In this document: piece by piece, positions 1 to 9,047 of the stretch
Layout of the letters: each line of letters starts with the position of its first letter
Position numbering within the stretch: position 1 is the first letter of the stretch
Assembly: GCA_028293805.1 (NCBI GenBank)
Contig: JAQGOC010000380.1
Coordinates: 1-49,353 of the forward strand
Direction of reading: 5' to 3'
Length of the DNA: 49,353 nt
Source of the DNA: Gammaproteobacteria bacterium
GTDB taxonomy: Bacteria; Pseudomonadota; Gammaproteobacteria; Steroidobacterales; Steroidobacteraceae
Translations under genes and position numbers: made by a program
The notes under the pieces: generated by a model
What the model was told of the DNA's origin: nothing
Database searches by the model: none
Seen by the model: the letters and a program-made list of their open reading frames with translations, nothing else

Positions 1-86
1 AAATCCAGGAGAACGGGCTTGTCGGACTTCAGGACGTCCTGCGAAAAAGTGGCATCGGTAGTGTGCACGATGTGCGGGCTACTCAC
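1..86 (-). CDS. trxA: Thioredoxin, N-terminal fragment (cut by window edge)
   Basis: Only the first 28 codons are present; the gene runs off the left edge. The translation from the GTG at 86-84 contains ATFSQDVLKSDKPVLLDF, which is the classic start of thioredoxin 1 just before the WCGPC redox site (outside the window). The family reduces protein disulfides in the cytoplasm. A GGAGG ribosome-binding site lies at 96-100, nine bases before the GTG, and there is no in-frame ATG nearby, so the GTG start is well supported. It is divergent from rhlB, as in the trxA/rhlB neighbourhood of other gammaproteobacteria. Confidence 0.9.
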   Translation of the reverse strand, partial: MSSPHIVHTTDATFSQDVLKSDKPVLLD

Positions 87-379
87 GCGGTTCAACCTCC
101 GTCGAATGCAGAGTGTGTGAAAAAAAAGAGTTGTCTTGTTCGGATAGAAGACTTAAAGACGATCACGCGGGTCGGCAGGGCAGCGAAAGCCATGCCAGAA
201 ACACCCGTCAAACGGTTACACTAACTCGTAAATGAGTATGAGCTCGAGCCTTAGGGAAAAGAAACTTGGCTGGCAGGTGCGAGCGAAGTCTGCCCGCTGT
301 CTTATGGGCTTTTTAGCGCTTCCGGGCCGCATTTGCAAGGCCCGCCCACCCTTTTCGACCACCACTATAGATCTATTTG
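87..379. promoter_or_regulatory. Divergent trxA/rhlB intergenic region
   Basis: This 293-bp spacer lies between two divergent genes and must hold both promoters, but I could not assign convincing -35/-10 pairs. It contains a perfect 6-bp hairpin CGGGCC/GGCCCG (323-328 and 339-344, loop of 10) in what is probably the rhlB leader, and an A-rich stretch near 120-128. No ribosome-binding site is visible just before rhlB. Confidence 0.4.
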
Positions 380-1714
380 ATGACTGATCCACACTCTAGT
401 TCCCATACATTCCAATCGCTTGGCCTCGCCGCGCCCGTCATGGAAGGCATCCGCGAGGCAGGCTTTACCCTTTGCACGCCCATTCAGGCCCAGACGCTAC
501 CGATCGCCCTCGCGGGCCGGGACGTCGCCGGCCAGGCCCAGACCGGGACCGGCAAGACCGCCGCGTTCCTGGTCGCGCTCTACCAGTCGCTGCTGACACG
601 CCCCGCCGGGCCAAAGCGCACTCCGACGTCGATCCGGGCACTCGTGGTGGCCCCCACTCGCGAGCTCGCGGTGCAGATCCACCACGACGCCGAGACCTTG
701 GGGAAGCACACAGGGCTCAAGCACGCGGTCGTCTACGGCGGTGTCGACTACGAGAAGCAGCGGCAGCAGCTCGAAGCAGGAATCGATGTGCTCATCGGTA
801 CCCCGGGGCGCCTGATCGACTACTACAAGCAGCATGTGTTCGACCTGCGGCATGCGCAGGTGCTGGTGCTGGATGAAGCGGACCGCATGTTCGATCTCGG
901 CTTCATTGCCGATATCCGCTACATCCTGCGCCGTCTGCCGCCGCCCGACCAGCGCCAGTCCATGCTGTTCTCCGCCACACTGTCCTACCGGGTACTGGAG
1001 CTCGCCTACGAGCACATGAACAACCCGGAGCTCGTACGCATCGAGCCCGACAAGATGACGGTCGATCGCGTACGCCAGCTCGTGTACTACCCCGCGATGG
1101 AGGAGAAGGTCCCGCTGCTCGTCGGGCTGCTGCGGCAGCACGAGGCGCGCCGCACGATGATCTTCGTGAACACGAAGCGCGCGGCCGAGCGGCTCGAAAG
1201 CACACTCAAGGCGAATGGCTTTCACGCGCAGGCGCTATCCGGCGACGTACCGCAGAACAAGCGGCTGCGCTTCCTGCGCGACTTCCATAACGGCGACCTG
1301 GCGGTACTGATAGCAACCGATGTCGCTTCCCGTGGACTGCACATTCCCGATGTGAGCCACGTGTTCAACTTCGACCTGCCGCAGGACGCGGCGGACTATG
1401 TTCACCGCATCGGCCGCACGGCTCGCGCCGGCGCCGAAGGGGATGCAATCAGCTTCGCCTGCGAGGAATACGCGGTGTCCCTTCCCGAGATCGAAGACTA
1501 TCTGGGCCACAAGATCCCCTCGTCCCAGATCGCGCCGGAAGTGCTCGCGACGTCGCTTCTGCAAGGCGACGCACCCGAAGGGCGCCGCCCACGCTTCCAG
1601 GGGCACGGTGGAGGCGGCAGCGGGGGCGGCCGGCGCCCAGGCCCCGGTGGCGGCGGTCGTCCCGGTGGACGCAGCGGGCGGCCTCCTAGCAAGGCCGGGG
1701 GACGAGGTCGCTGA
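380..1714 (+). CDS. rhlB: ATP-dependent DEAD-box RNA helicase RhlB
   Basis: DEAD-box helicase of 444 residues. In gammaproteobacteria RhlB unwinds RNA for the degradosome. Motifs in order: Q motif ending at Gln36, Walker A AQTGTGKT (53-60), PTREL (92-96), GG and TPGR, DEAD (165-168), SAT near 195, and [10 protein letters not shown] near 345. The last 40 or so residues are a Gly/Arg/Pro-rich basic tail, probably an RNA-binding extension. The N-terminal AAGFTxCTPIQ-like stretch and divergence from trxA favour RhlB over RhlE or SrmB. I use the ATG at 380; a TTG directly before it is also in frame. No clear ribosome-binding site precedes either. The 3' end overlaps the convergent yrfG by 29 bp. 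Confidence 0.9.
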   Translation: MTDPHSSSHTFQSLGLAAPVMEGIREAGFTLCTPIQAQTLPIALAGRDVAGQAQTGTGKTAAFLVALYQSLLTRPAGPKRTPTSIRALVVAPTRELAVQIHHDAETLGKHTGLKHAVVYGGVDYEKQRQQLEAGIDVLIGTPGRLIDYYKQHVFDLRHAQVLVLDEADRMFDLGFIADIRYILRRLPPPDQRQSMLFSATLSYRVLELAYEHMNNPELVRIEPDKMTVDRVRQLVYYPAMEEKVPLLVGLLRQHEARRTMIFVNTKRAAERLESTLKANGFHAQALSGDVPQNKRLRFLRDFHNGDLAVLIATDVASRGLHIPDVSHVFNFDLPQDAADYVHRIGRTARAGAEGDAISFACEEYAVSLPEIEDYLGHKIPSSQIAPEVLATSLLQGDAPEGRRPRFQGHGGGGSGGGRRPGPGGGGRPGGRSGRPPSKAGGRGR

Positions 1715-2363
1715 CCGCATCCACCACTGAAACGTTGCTGTGCTCACGGGCGCCCTGCGAGGAGTCGGGGCGACTAACGCCGTAGATCCACCGAATGCCA
1801 GCGGCTTGCGCCGCTCGGAGCACCGCCGGACTGTCGTCGGCGAACAGGCTCCGCCGCGGGTCGAACGGCTCCACGGCCCGGACTGCCTCCCAGAAGTGCG
1901 CCTCTTCCTTCGGTGCTCCGAACTCGTGTGAGCTGAACGCGGCGTCGAAATAGTCCAGGACGCCGGTGATCTCGTCCTTGATCTGCAATGTCCGCGGATG
2001 CGAGTTCGTCAGCAGGACCAGCCTCTTTCCGCGCGCCCGCAACCCCTCGAGGAACTCTTGCGCGCCCGGCAGCCAGGCGATCCGGGCCGTGTTGGCCTGC
2101 TTGAGTGCCACGATGTCCAGATCGAGCTCGCGGCTCCAGTGCTCGATGCAATACCAGGGAAGCGTGCCCTCGCAGGCGCGAAATCGGGGTGCGATCTGGC
2201 TGCGCGCCGCCTCGACCGTCGTCAGTCGGGAGGCCGCATAGGCGGCCGGCACGATCTCCAGCCAAAAGTGGTTGTCGAACGCCAGGTCGAGCAGCGTTCC
2301 GTCGAGATCCAGCAGAACGGTATCTATATGGCCCCAATCGGGCTTTTCAACGGCGGCTGGCAT
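1686..2363 (-). CDS. yrfG: HAD-family GMP/IMP nucleotidase YrfG
   Basis: Cytoplasmic HAD-superfamily phosphatase of 225 residues. Motif I is DLDGT with catalytic Asp19 and Asp21. The following stretch [11 protein letters not shown] is very close to E. coli YrfG, which removes phosphate from GMP and IMP. Motif II is the LLTNS segment near residue 119, the conserved Lys sits in GAPKEE, and motif III is the FADDSP segment. Length fits the family. It is convergent with rhlB, sharing 29 bp at the 3' ends, so no intrinsic terminator separates them. Family assignment is firm; the exact substrate is inferred from the N-terminal match. Confidence 0.85.
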   Translation of the reverse strand: MPAAVEKPDWGHIDTVLLDLDGTLLDLAFDNHFWLEIVPAAYAASRLTTVEAARSQIAPRFRACEGTLPWYCIEHWSRELDLDIVALKQANTARIAWLPGAQEFLEGLRARGKRLVLLTNSHPRTLQIKDEITGVLDYFDAAFSSHEFGAPKEEAHFWEAVRAVEPFDPRRSLFADDSPAVLRAAQAAGIRWIYGVSRPDSSQGAREHSNVSVVDAVSDLVPRPC

Positions 2364-2477
2364 GGGCGCGTATCATACCTCCCGTGGCGCTGCCCCCGCC
2401 GGTCCGCTAAGCTAAGCGGCGCGGCCGAGGGTCGCAGGCCGTTCAGAGCCTATGGGAGACCGCAGGCGTTACCCGCC

Positions 2478-2702
2478 ATGGCGGAAATCGAAGACAACGT
2501 CGACCGAGAGCTGTTCCGCAACGTAGAAAAGCTGCGGCAGCTGCGTATAGAGCATCGTGATCTGGACGAGGTGATCTCTCGCCTGACGCTCGACATGCAC
2601 ACCGATGAGCTGCAGCTGAAGCGCCTGAAGAAGCGCAAGCTCATGTTGAAGGATCAGATCACGCGCCTGGAAAGCGAGCTGATCCCGGATCTCAATGCCT
2701 GA
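2478..2702 (+). CDS. DUF465 (YdcH-like) small coiled-coil protein
   Basis: Protein of 74 residues, almost entirely charged alpha helix. The pattern HRDLDEVISRL, then a run of Leu, Lys and Arg ending LKRLKKRKLMLKDQITRLE, is typical of DUF465/YdcH, a widespread proteobacterial family of unknown function. I chose the ATG at 2478 because family members are this length; the frame stays open upstream, but nothing there resembles the family and it overlaps the yrfG promoter. The stop overlaps the ATG of the next gene by one base (TGATG), so translation with the MscS channel gene is probably coupled. Confidence 0.8.
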   Translation: MAEIEDNVDRELFRNVEKLRQLRIEHRDLDEVISRLTLDMHTDELQLKRLKKRKLMLKDQITRLESELIPDLNA

Positions 2703-4081
2703 TGGATAACGCCGACAACGCCCTCAAAGGCGTTTTTCTGAGGCTGACATCGCCGCAGATCCTGACCGAGGTCATCGCAATCGTCCTCGCCGGGCTCATT
2801 GCGCTCGCCGGTGCCCATGTGGCGCGGACCTGGCATAAGAATTACCTGACGGACTCCGCACCGGCGCGCTCGGACGTGTGGCAGCTGCGGGTATTGGAAG
2901 GAACCGTGATCCTGGCGCCATTCCTGGTCGCCCTCATCGTGCTGCTGGTCGTTCGAGCGGTGCTTGCCATGCTAGGCACGCCCACCACCGCGGTGGACAC
3001 CGCGTTGCAGCTCACTACCGCGCTGGTGCTCGTGCGCCTGGGCGTTTACCTGCTGCGGGTCATGCTCGGGCCGGACTCCTGGATCCGGGGCTGGGAAAAC
3101 CGGATTACTTTCGTCCTTTGGCTGACGATCGGGTTCTCGCTGGTCGGCTGGCTCGACAAGGTCGAGACCACGCTCAACCGCATCAACCTCATTCCCGGCA
3201 AAACACAGTTCAGTCTCTGGGCGCTGCTCAAGGGCCTCGTGATCGTCACGGCGTTCGTGGTGGTGACGAGCCTCGTGGCCCGTGCTTTCGAGCGCCGCGT
3301 CATGCGGCTCGAGCAGCTGGCGGTCTCGACCCGCATCGGCATCTCGAAATTCACGTATTTTTTCCTCGTCGGCCTCGGAATCATGCTCGGCATCAACGCC
3401 GCCGGCGTCGATGTGACTACGCTGAACGTGCTGACCGGCGCGATCGGCCTGGGCCTGGGCTTCGGCCTGCAGTCGATCGCAAGCAATTTCGTGAGCGGCT
3501 TCGTGCTCCTGATGGACAAGTCCATCAAGCCCGGCGACGTCATCAGCTTCACGGGCCACACCGGTACGAGCACCGAGAACTTCGGCTGGGTACAGGAGCT
3601 GCGCGGCCGCTACGTCGTGGTCCGGGACCGCGATGGCGTGGAAACGCTCGTTCCGAACCAGAATCTGATCACGAACTCGGTGATCAACTGGAGCTACTCG
3701 GATCAGCGGGTGCGCATCCGGCTGCCGGTCATGGTGAGCTATGACGATGACCCCGAGATCGGACTGAAGCTGCTCTTCGAGGCGGTCGAGCACCACCCGC
3801 GCATCCTCAAGGATCCGCCACCGGTGACGCGCCTCATGGCCTTCGAAGATTACGGCATGCGCATCGAAGTGCGCTTCTGGATTGCGGACCCGATGAATGG
3901 CGTCAACAACGTGCGCTCGGACGTGAATCGCGCGATCTGGAAGATCTTCCGTGCCAACGGGGTGAAGATCCCGGTCGCACAGCGAGAGCTGCGCATGCTC
4001 GAGCGGCCGCCGGCGCTCACGGCCGGCCGCGCACAGTCCGGCGCCAAGCCGGCGGACGCCGATCCTCTCGGTGAGGATTGA
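2702..4081 (+). CDS. MscS-family mechanosensitive ion channel
   Basis: Inner-membrane protein of 459 residues. Hydrophobic segments lie near residues 18-40, 65-92, 100-122, 135-152, 170-195 and 215-240. They are followed by the MscS pore-lining and beta region: a Gly/Ala-rich helix GAIGLGLGFGLQSIASNF near 250, then the GDVI beta domain near 280 and a mixed C-terminal domain. MscS channels open under membrane tension and release solutes on hypo-osmotic shock. The size and extra N-terminal helices suggest a YbdG- or MscK-like branch rather than the short MscS. The start overlaps the DUF465 stop, and arfB follows after two bases, so these are probably one operon. Confidence 0.88.
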   Translation: MDNADNALKGVFLRLTSPQILTEVIAIVLAGLIALAGAHVARTWHKNYLTDSAPARSDVWQLRVLEGTVILAPFLVALIVLLVVRAVLAMLGTPTTAVDTALQLTTALVLVRLGVYLLRVMLGPDSWIRGWENRITFVLWLTIGFSLVGWLDKVETTLNRINLIPGKTQFSLWALLKGLVIVTAFVVVTSLVARAFERRVMRLEQLAVSTRIGISKFTYFFLVGLGIMLGINAAGVDVTTLNVLTGAIGLGLGFGLQSIASNFVSGFVLLMDKSIKPGDVISFTGHTGTSTENFGWVQELRGRYVVVRDRDGVETLVPNQNLITNSVINWSYSDQRVRIRLPVMVSYDDDPEIGLKLLFEAVEHHPRILKDPPPVTRLMAFEDYGMRIEVRFWIADPMNGVNNVRSDVNRAIWKIFRANGVKIPVAQRELRMLERPPALTAGRAQSGAKPADADPLGED

Positions 4082-4083
4082 AT

Positions 4084-4509
4084 GTGGCTCTCGAGGTCTC
4101 CGCGAATGTCGTGATCCCCGACGGGGACCTGTCGTTCGCCTTCGTGCGCGCCTCCGGACCGGGCGGCCAGAACGTCAACAAGGTCTCCTCGGCCGTGCAG
4201 TTGCGGTTCGACATGGCCGGTAGCGCGGCGTTGCCGGAGGCCGTCAAGAACCGCCTACGCGTGCTGGCGGGGCGACGGTTCACGGACGACGGCGCGATTC
4301 TCATCATTGCCAGGAACCAACGCTCGCAGGACCAGAATCGCCGCGAAGCGCTCGAGCGGCTCGCGGACCTCATCCGGCGCGCTCTCGTTGCGCCCAAAAC
4401 GCGCAAGGCCACGAAACCCACCAAGGCCTCGCGCGAGCGGCGGCTGGACCACAAGGTCCACCAGCAGCGCACCAAGCAGCGGCGCAAGCAGGTCCGTTGG
4501 GAAGACTGA
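4084..4509 (+). CDS. arfB: Alternative ribosome-rescue peptidyl-tRNA hydrolase ArfB (YaeJ)
   Basis: Protein of 141 residues with the release-factor GGQ motif at 27-29 inside GPGGQNVNK, then SSAVQLRFD and a long Lys/Arg-rich C-terminal tail (KPTKASRERR onward). This is the ArfB layout: the tail enters the empty mRNA channel of a stalled ribosome and GGQ hydrolyses the peptidyl-tRNA. I chose the GTG at 4084 because GAGG at 4073-4076 sits seven bases upstream. A TTG at 4078 in the same frame is too close to that site. The start lies two bases after the MscS stop. Confidence 0.9.
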   Translation: MALEVSANVVIPDGDLSFAFVRASGPGGQNVNKVSSAVQLRFDMAGSAALPEAVKNRLRVLAGRRFTDDGAILIIARNQRSQDQNRREALERLADLIRRALVAPKTRKATKPTKASRERRLDHKVHQQRTKQRRKQVRWED

Positions 4510-4665
4510 ACTAAACGGATTTGGAAAAGACGAGGACGCCCGCGATAACTCGCTGATGACGGGGAACGCACGACGACTGACCTGCTCTAACTTGCGCTTG
4601 CGACATCCGCCTGCGCCGCGCGGCGGTCCATGCGGCCTGCCGCGGACTTCCAAAAGGAGTTTGCA

Positions 4666-5133
4666 ATGTATCTGCCCGCCCTGCTGGCGTTTGTGCACCA
4701 CCTGGCCGCGTTCACCCTGGTGGCTGCGCTCGCTGTCGAAGTCTCCCTGTTCAAGCCGCCGTTGGCTGTCGTACAGGCGCGCAGGATCCAACGCGCCGAC
4801 ATGGTCTTCGGAATCGCCGCCGGCGTCCTGCTGGTCGTGGGATTGCTGCGGGCCGTCTACTTCGAGAAGGGCGGCGGGTATTACTTCGCCAATGCTTTTT
4901 TTCTCACGAAGCTCATAGCGTTCCTGGCCGCCGGAGTGATCTCGATCTACCCCACGGTGTTGTTTCTATCGTGGAGCAAGGCACTGCGGGAAGGCGCCAC
5001 GCCCGAGATGTCGGCAGAGCAGATCAGGCGCGCCCGAATGTGCCTGATGCTCGAGCTCACCGCAATCGTGGTGATTCTATTCTGCGCACCGCTGATGGCA
5101 CGCGGTTTTGGTTATTTCGGCAACCGCTCCTAG
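4666..5133 (+). CDS. DUF2214-family integral membrane protein
   Basis: Protein of 155 residues with four predicted membrane helices (about 4-24, 45-65, 78-100 and 128-148). The N-terminal LLAFVHHLAAFTLVAAL, followed by VEVSLF, resembles DUF2214 membrane proteins, a family without known function. The His pair in the first helix is notable. The start at 4666 is supported by AAGGAG at 4654-4659. It is 156 bp downstream of arfB on the same strand, and its stop touches the convergent decarboxylase stop (5133/5134). Confidence 0.7.
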   Translation: MYLPALLAFVHHLAAFTLVAALAVEVSLFKPPLAVVQARRIQRADMVFGIAAGVLLVVGLLRAVYFEKGGGYYFANAFFLTKLIAFLAAGVISIYPTVLFLSWSKALREGATPEMSAEQIRRARMCLMLELTAIVVILFCAPLMARGFGYFGNRS

Positions 5134-6555
5134 TCAGCCCCGCGCTGCCTCTTCCTGCATCAAACTCCATAGTTGAGCGACGTGCTCGTGCTCCGTCGCC
5201 TCGACGCCGAACGACACTCTGACCATCCATCTCCCATCCAACATCGCCGGGGTGAGGTAAGCCTTACCGGACTCGTTGATACGGCGAACCCACGCGAGCG
5301 TGTGCGTGTCCAGCGAATCGTCGCTCAGGCCGGACGGCTCGTGGCGGACGCACACTGTTTGCAACGGCGACGGTGCGAGGCGCAGCCAGCCGGGAGCCGC
5401 ATCGACCTGAGCTGCGAACCATTGGGCGTGGGCAATGTCCCTGCGGATGCGGGCCTGCAAACCCCTGACGCCCTGCTCCCGTATCAGAAACCATAACTTC
5501 ATCGCGCGCAGGCGCCGGCCCAGGGGAATACCCCAGTCGCGGAAATTTTTTGATTGAGCATCGGCGGCGGTGCGCAGGTAGCTGGGATTCGTCGACATCA
5601 CTCGCACGAGATGCTGGGGATCGCGCACAAAATAGACCGAGCAGTCGAACGGGGCGCCGAGCCATTTGTGGGCATTGATGACGAGCGAGTCGGCTTGCTC
5701 GATGCCGTTCCACAGAGGACGGCACTCCGGGAGGATCATCGCCGAGCCGGCCATTGCGGCATCCACGTGCAGCCAAAGACCGTGTGCCTGGGTCACCCTG
5801 GAGATGTCCGCCAGAGGATCGACAGAGGTCGTTGCGGTGGAACCAATCGTCGCAACCACCGCGCACGGCCTCAGACCACGTGCCCGGTCGGCCTTGACTG
5901 CCTCTTCCAGGGCATCTGCGCGCATGCCGTAGCGGTCGTCAACCGCGACGACGCGGATGTTGTTGCGTCCAAAGCCCGCCAGCAACGCGGCTTTGTCGAT
6001 CGAGCTGTGGCTTTGGCTCGAGGCGTAGACCACGAGCGGCTGCTCACTGTCCTGCAAGCCGCCGCGGGCGGCCCCGTAATCGGTGCTGCGCTCGCGGGCG
6101 CACAGGAGAGCCACCAGCGTCGAGGTCGAAGCCGTGTCCTGGATCACACCGCTCCAGGCGGGGGACAGGGCCACCATCTGCCGCAGCCAGTCTGTCGTGA
6201 TCTCTTCGAGCTCCGTCAGCGCCGGACTCGCCTGCCAGTTGAGCCCGAGCTGCGCGAGCCCGGTGCTCACATAATCGCCGAGCACGGCCGACAGCGAGCT
6301 GTTGGCCGGGAAATAGCCGAAGAAGCGCGGGCTCTGAAAGTGCGAGCACGCCGGCAGGATGACCTTCGTCAGATCCGTAATCACGGCCTCAAAAGGCTCC
6401 GGTGCATCAGGCGGCGCCGCAGGCAGCTCCGCCTTGACCGCCCCGGGCGCCACACGCGTCATCACCGGCAGGTCGCCACGCTGGACCTTCTCACGATAGT
6501 CCGCGATCCAATCGATCAGCTCGTGACCGAAGCGACGAAACTCTTCGACGTTCAT
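5134..6555 (-). CDS. PLP-dependent group II amino-acid decarboxylase (aromatic-L-amino-acid type)
   Basis: Protein of 473 residues, the usual length of the DDC/tyrosine decarboxylase family. The PLP lysine is Lys297 in NAHKWLG; the stacking His is in SSQSHSSIDKA; the Asp that binds the pyridine nitrogen is in HVDAA; and the phosphate-binding DTASTSTL segment is present. The N-terminal GYFPANSSLSAVLGD with a following LNWQASPALTELE is characteristic. The family converts amino acids such as tryptophan, tyrosine, phenylalanine or DOPA to amines. The position after HVDAA is Met where Tyr is common, so the substrate cannot be assigned. The frame is open far upstream, but the ATG at 6555 matches family N-termini. 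Confidence 0.88.
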   Translation of the reverse strand: MNVEEFRRFGHELIDWIADYREKVQRGDLPVMTRVAPGAVKAELPAAPPDAPEPFEAVITDLTKVILPACSHFQSPRFFGYFPANSSLSAVLGDYVSTGLAQLGLNWQASPALTELEEITTDWLRQMVALSPAWSGVIQDTASTSTLVALLCARERSTDYGAARGGLQDSEQPLVVYASSQSHSSIDKAALLAGFGRNNIRVVAVDDRYGMRADALEEAVKADRARGLRPCAVVATIGSTATTSVDPLADISRVTQAHGLWLHVDAAMAGSAMILPECRPLWNGIEQADSLVINAHKWLGAPFDCSVYFVRDPQHLVRVMSTNPSYLRTAADAQSKNFRDWGIPLGRRLRAMKLWFLIREQGVRGLQARIRRDIAHAQWFAAQVDAAPGWLRLAPSPLQTVCVRHEPSGLSDDSLDTHTLAWVRRINESGKAYLTPAMLDGRWMVRVSFGVEATEHEHVAQLWSLMQEEAARG

Positions 6556-6662
6556 GGAACAGCCATCTGAAGCGTCGGCGATCCCGACCGCGCAATAGTA
6601 GAGCCACCGCGCCACCCCCGTGCAAGTTCGCGCTTCCGGCTCCGGCAGCGGGGGATTGAGAA

Positions 6663-9047
6663 TTAGCTGGCCGCGACCGAAGCGGCGCGCGGAGCAGGCT
6701 GGATGAGCCAGGTCGCCAGCGCTGGTAGAAGAATGATCGCGGCGAGCATGTTGACGAGGAACATGAAGGTGAGCATGACGCCGATGTCGGCCTGGAACTT
6801 CAAGGGTGAGAAGACCCATGTGGCTACGCCGATGGCGAGTGTGACGCCGGTGACGATGATGCTGGCGCCCGTTACCTGCAGTGTGCGTTCGTAGGAGTCT
6901 TTGACCGAAAGGCCCTGACGCAGGAACTCCTGCATGCGACTGAAAAGATAGATGCCGTAGTCGACGCCGATGCCAGCACCGAGCGCCACCATGGGCAACG
7001 TCGACACCTTCAGGCCAATGCCGACGAGGGCCATTACCGCATAAACGAGTACCGACACCAGCGCGAGCGGCAGAACCACCAGAATCATTCCCAATAGCGA
7101 ACGGAATGTAACGAGACACATGACGATGACGGTGGCAAAGACGCCGGCGAGGATCCAGAGCTGCCTGGCTTGTACGGTTTCGTTGGTGGCTGCCATGGCT
7201 CCCACGTTGCCGGTGGCGAGCTCGAACCGTGCTCCGGGGACGGAATTCTCCGTGCGCCACCGCTTTGCGGCGGCGATCACGCGCTCTATGGTTCCCGCCT
7301 TGTGATCCGTGAGAAACATCATCACGGGAACGATGTTGCATTCGGCGTTCAACAGGCCGGTGCTCGTTTCAATGTAACGCGTCGATTGGGTGAGCTGCGC
7401 CTGTTCGCGCGGAATGCTGCGCCACTTGAGACTGCCCTCGTTCCAGCCGGCAATTGCTACCTTGGCGACGAACGGCAGCGTGAGGACGTCCTGTACTCCT
7501 TCGACATTGCGCATATGCCAGGCGAAACGATCGACCGCGGTCATCAGGTCATGACTCACGCAGATCGGCTCTTTGGATTCGACGATGACCGTGAGTACGT
7601 CAACCCCGATCGAGAACTTCGACGTGATGACGTCGCTATCGAGGTTATAGCGTGAATGCGGACGCAGTTCGGGCACGCCCGCCTGCGTGTCTCCGATCGG
7701 CGTTTCGCGACCTTTCCACCACCCGAGAAACGCGAGGATCACCGCGATCATGATGACAAGAAGTGCCGGACCGCGGTGGGAAATCCGCGCCAGCCCGTGC
7801 CAGAGCGCCGCCAGATTTCTGTGCCGCCGCGCGACGCGAGCCCGATAGGGCGGGTCGAAACTGATGTAGGAAACAAGCACCGGCAACAGGACGAGGTCGG
7901 TGAGGATGACGATCGCGACGCCGATGCTCGCAGTAATCGCCATTTCGCGGATCACTTCCACCGGGATGAGCAGAATCGTGATGAAACCGACGAGATCGGC
8001 CAGCAGCGCGATGATCGCAGGCACCAGCAGCAGGCGAAAGGTACCGCGTGCGGCCTCCACGCAATCGATTTCAGCCAGAGCGGCATGACCTATGGCGCTG
8101 ATCTTCTGCACCCCATGGCTTACACCGATGGCGAAAATCAGAAACGGCACGAGCAAGCCCAGAGGATCGATGCCATAGCCAAGCAGCACGAGTACGCCAA
8201 GCTGCCACATAACGGCAATCACGGAGCAGACCACGGGCACGAGGGCGACCCGGAACGACTGACAGTACAGCCACACCGCGAGCAGTGTAAGTACCAGCGT
8301 AATGGCGGCGAAGGCAACTACCGACAGAGCGCCGTCCGCTATGTCACCCATCACCTTCGCGAAGCCGATGATGTGGACATCAACACCGGGGCCGCCACGA
8401 ACTCGTCCGTCTATCGATGAAGCGGCGATTCGATCGCGGACCTTTTGTTCCAGGTCGTGAGCCACGCGGATCGGATCGACTGGGCGACCCCGTGCGTCGT
8501 GTTCGAGAACGATCGCACTCACGAGCGCACCCGAGAAATCGTTCGCGACGAGGCGGCCGACGATACCGGCCTTCAGGATGTTATCCCGCACCCGCGCCAT
8601 GCCCTCCGGTGTCGGCTTGAAGTCCGCTGGAATGACATTGCCGGCTTCGATGCCGTCCTCGACGACCTCCAGGTAGCGAACGTTAGGGGTGAATAGGGAT
8701 TGCACGCTGCCGCGATCGATGCCGTCCATGACGATAACTTCGTCAGTGGCCTTGCGGAGCGCATTGAAGAATTCGGGCGTAAATAGGTTGCCGTCGCGCG
8801 CCACCAGGGCGATCAGCACCCGATTCGCACCTCGAAATTCCGCGACGTTTGGATCGAGGTACGTGCGCATGTACTCATGGCGCGTAGGTAGTTGCTTGGT
8901 AAACGACGCGTCGATGTGCAGGCCGCGCACCGCCACGATGAGCATTCCGGCGGTGATAAGCGAAAAAAGAACGAGAATGAGCGCGCGATGACCAAAAATG
9001 AGCCGCTCGAGACGAGCCGTGGCAACATTTCCGCTGGCCGCGCTCAC
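6663..9047 (-). CDS. RND-superfamily (MMPL-type) exporter
   Basis: Protein of 794 residues with two repeats: a helix near 20-40, a large periplasmic loop, a bundle of about five helices (near 225-420), then the same layout again (second loop about 440-615, helices about 620-785). This duplicated SSD-like architecture with large loops is the MMPL/hydrophobe-exporter branch of RND transporters rather than the AcrB branch (about 1,040 residues). Members export or move hydrophobic molecules using the proton gradient. The ATG overlaps the stop of the YCF48-like gene by 4 bp (ATGA), so it is the last gene of the operon. Substrate unknown. Confidence 0.85.
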   Translation of the reverse strand: MSAASGNVATARLERLIFGHRALILVLFSLITAGMLIVAVRGLHIDASFTKQLPTRHEYMRTYLDPNVAEFRGANRVLIALVARDGNLFTPEFFNALRKATDEVIVMDGIDRGSVQSLFTPNVRYLEVVEDGIEAGNVIPADFKPTPEGMARVRDNILKAGIVGRLVANDFSGALVSAIVLEHDARGRPVDPIRVAHDLEQKVRDRIAASSIDGRVRGGPGVDVHIIGFAKVMGDIADGALSVVAFAAITLVLTLLAVWLYCQSFRVALVPVVCSVIAVMWQLGVLVLLGYGIDPLGLLVPFLIFAIGVSHGVQKISAIGHAALAEIDCVEAARGTFRLLLVPAIIALLADLVGFITILLIPVEVIREMAITASIGVAIVILTDLVLLPVLVSYISFDPPYRARVARRHRNLAALWHGLARISHRGPALLVIMIAVILAFLGWWKGRETPIGDTQAGVPELRPHSRYNLDSDVITSKFSIGVDVLTVIVESKEPICVSHDLMTAVDRFAWHMRNVEGVQDVLTLPFVAKVAIAGWNEGSLKWRSIPREQAQLTQSTRYIETSTGLLNAECNIVPVMMFLTDHKAGTIERVIAAAKRWRTENSVPGARFELATGNVGAMAATNETVQARQLWILAGVFATVIVMCLVTFRSLLGMILVVLPLALVSVLVYAVMALVGIGLKVSTLPMVALGAGIGVDYGIYLFSRMQEFLRQGLSVKDSYERTLQVTGASIIVTGVTLAIGVATWVFSPLKFQADIGVMLTFMFLVNMLAAIILLPALATWLIQPAPRAASVAAS

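Noticed and set aside
1998-2477. Extending the DUF465 protein upstream
   Set aside because: The extra residues come from antisense of yrfG and its leader; DUF465 proteins are about 70-80 residues.
6556-7341. N-terminal extension of the decarboxylase frame by about 260 codons
   Set aside because: The added translation is low-complexity Arg/His-rich antisense of the RND gene, and the ATG at 6555 matches decarboxylase N-termini.
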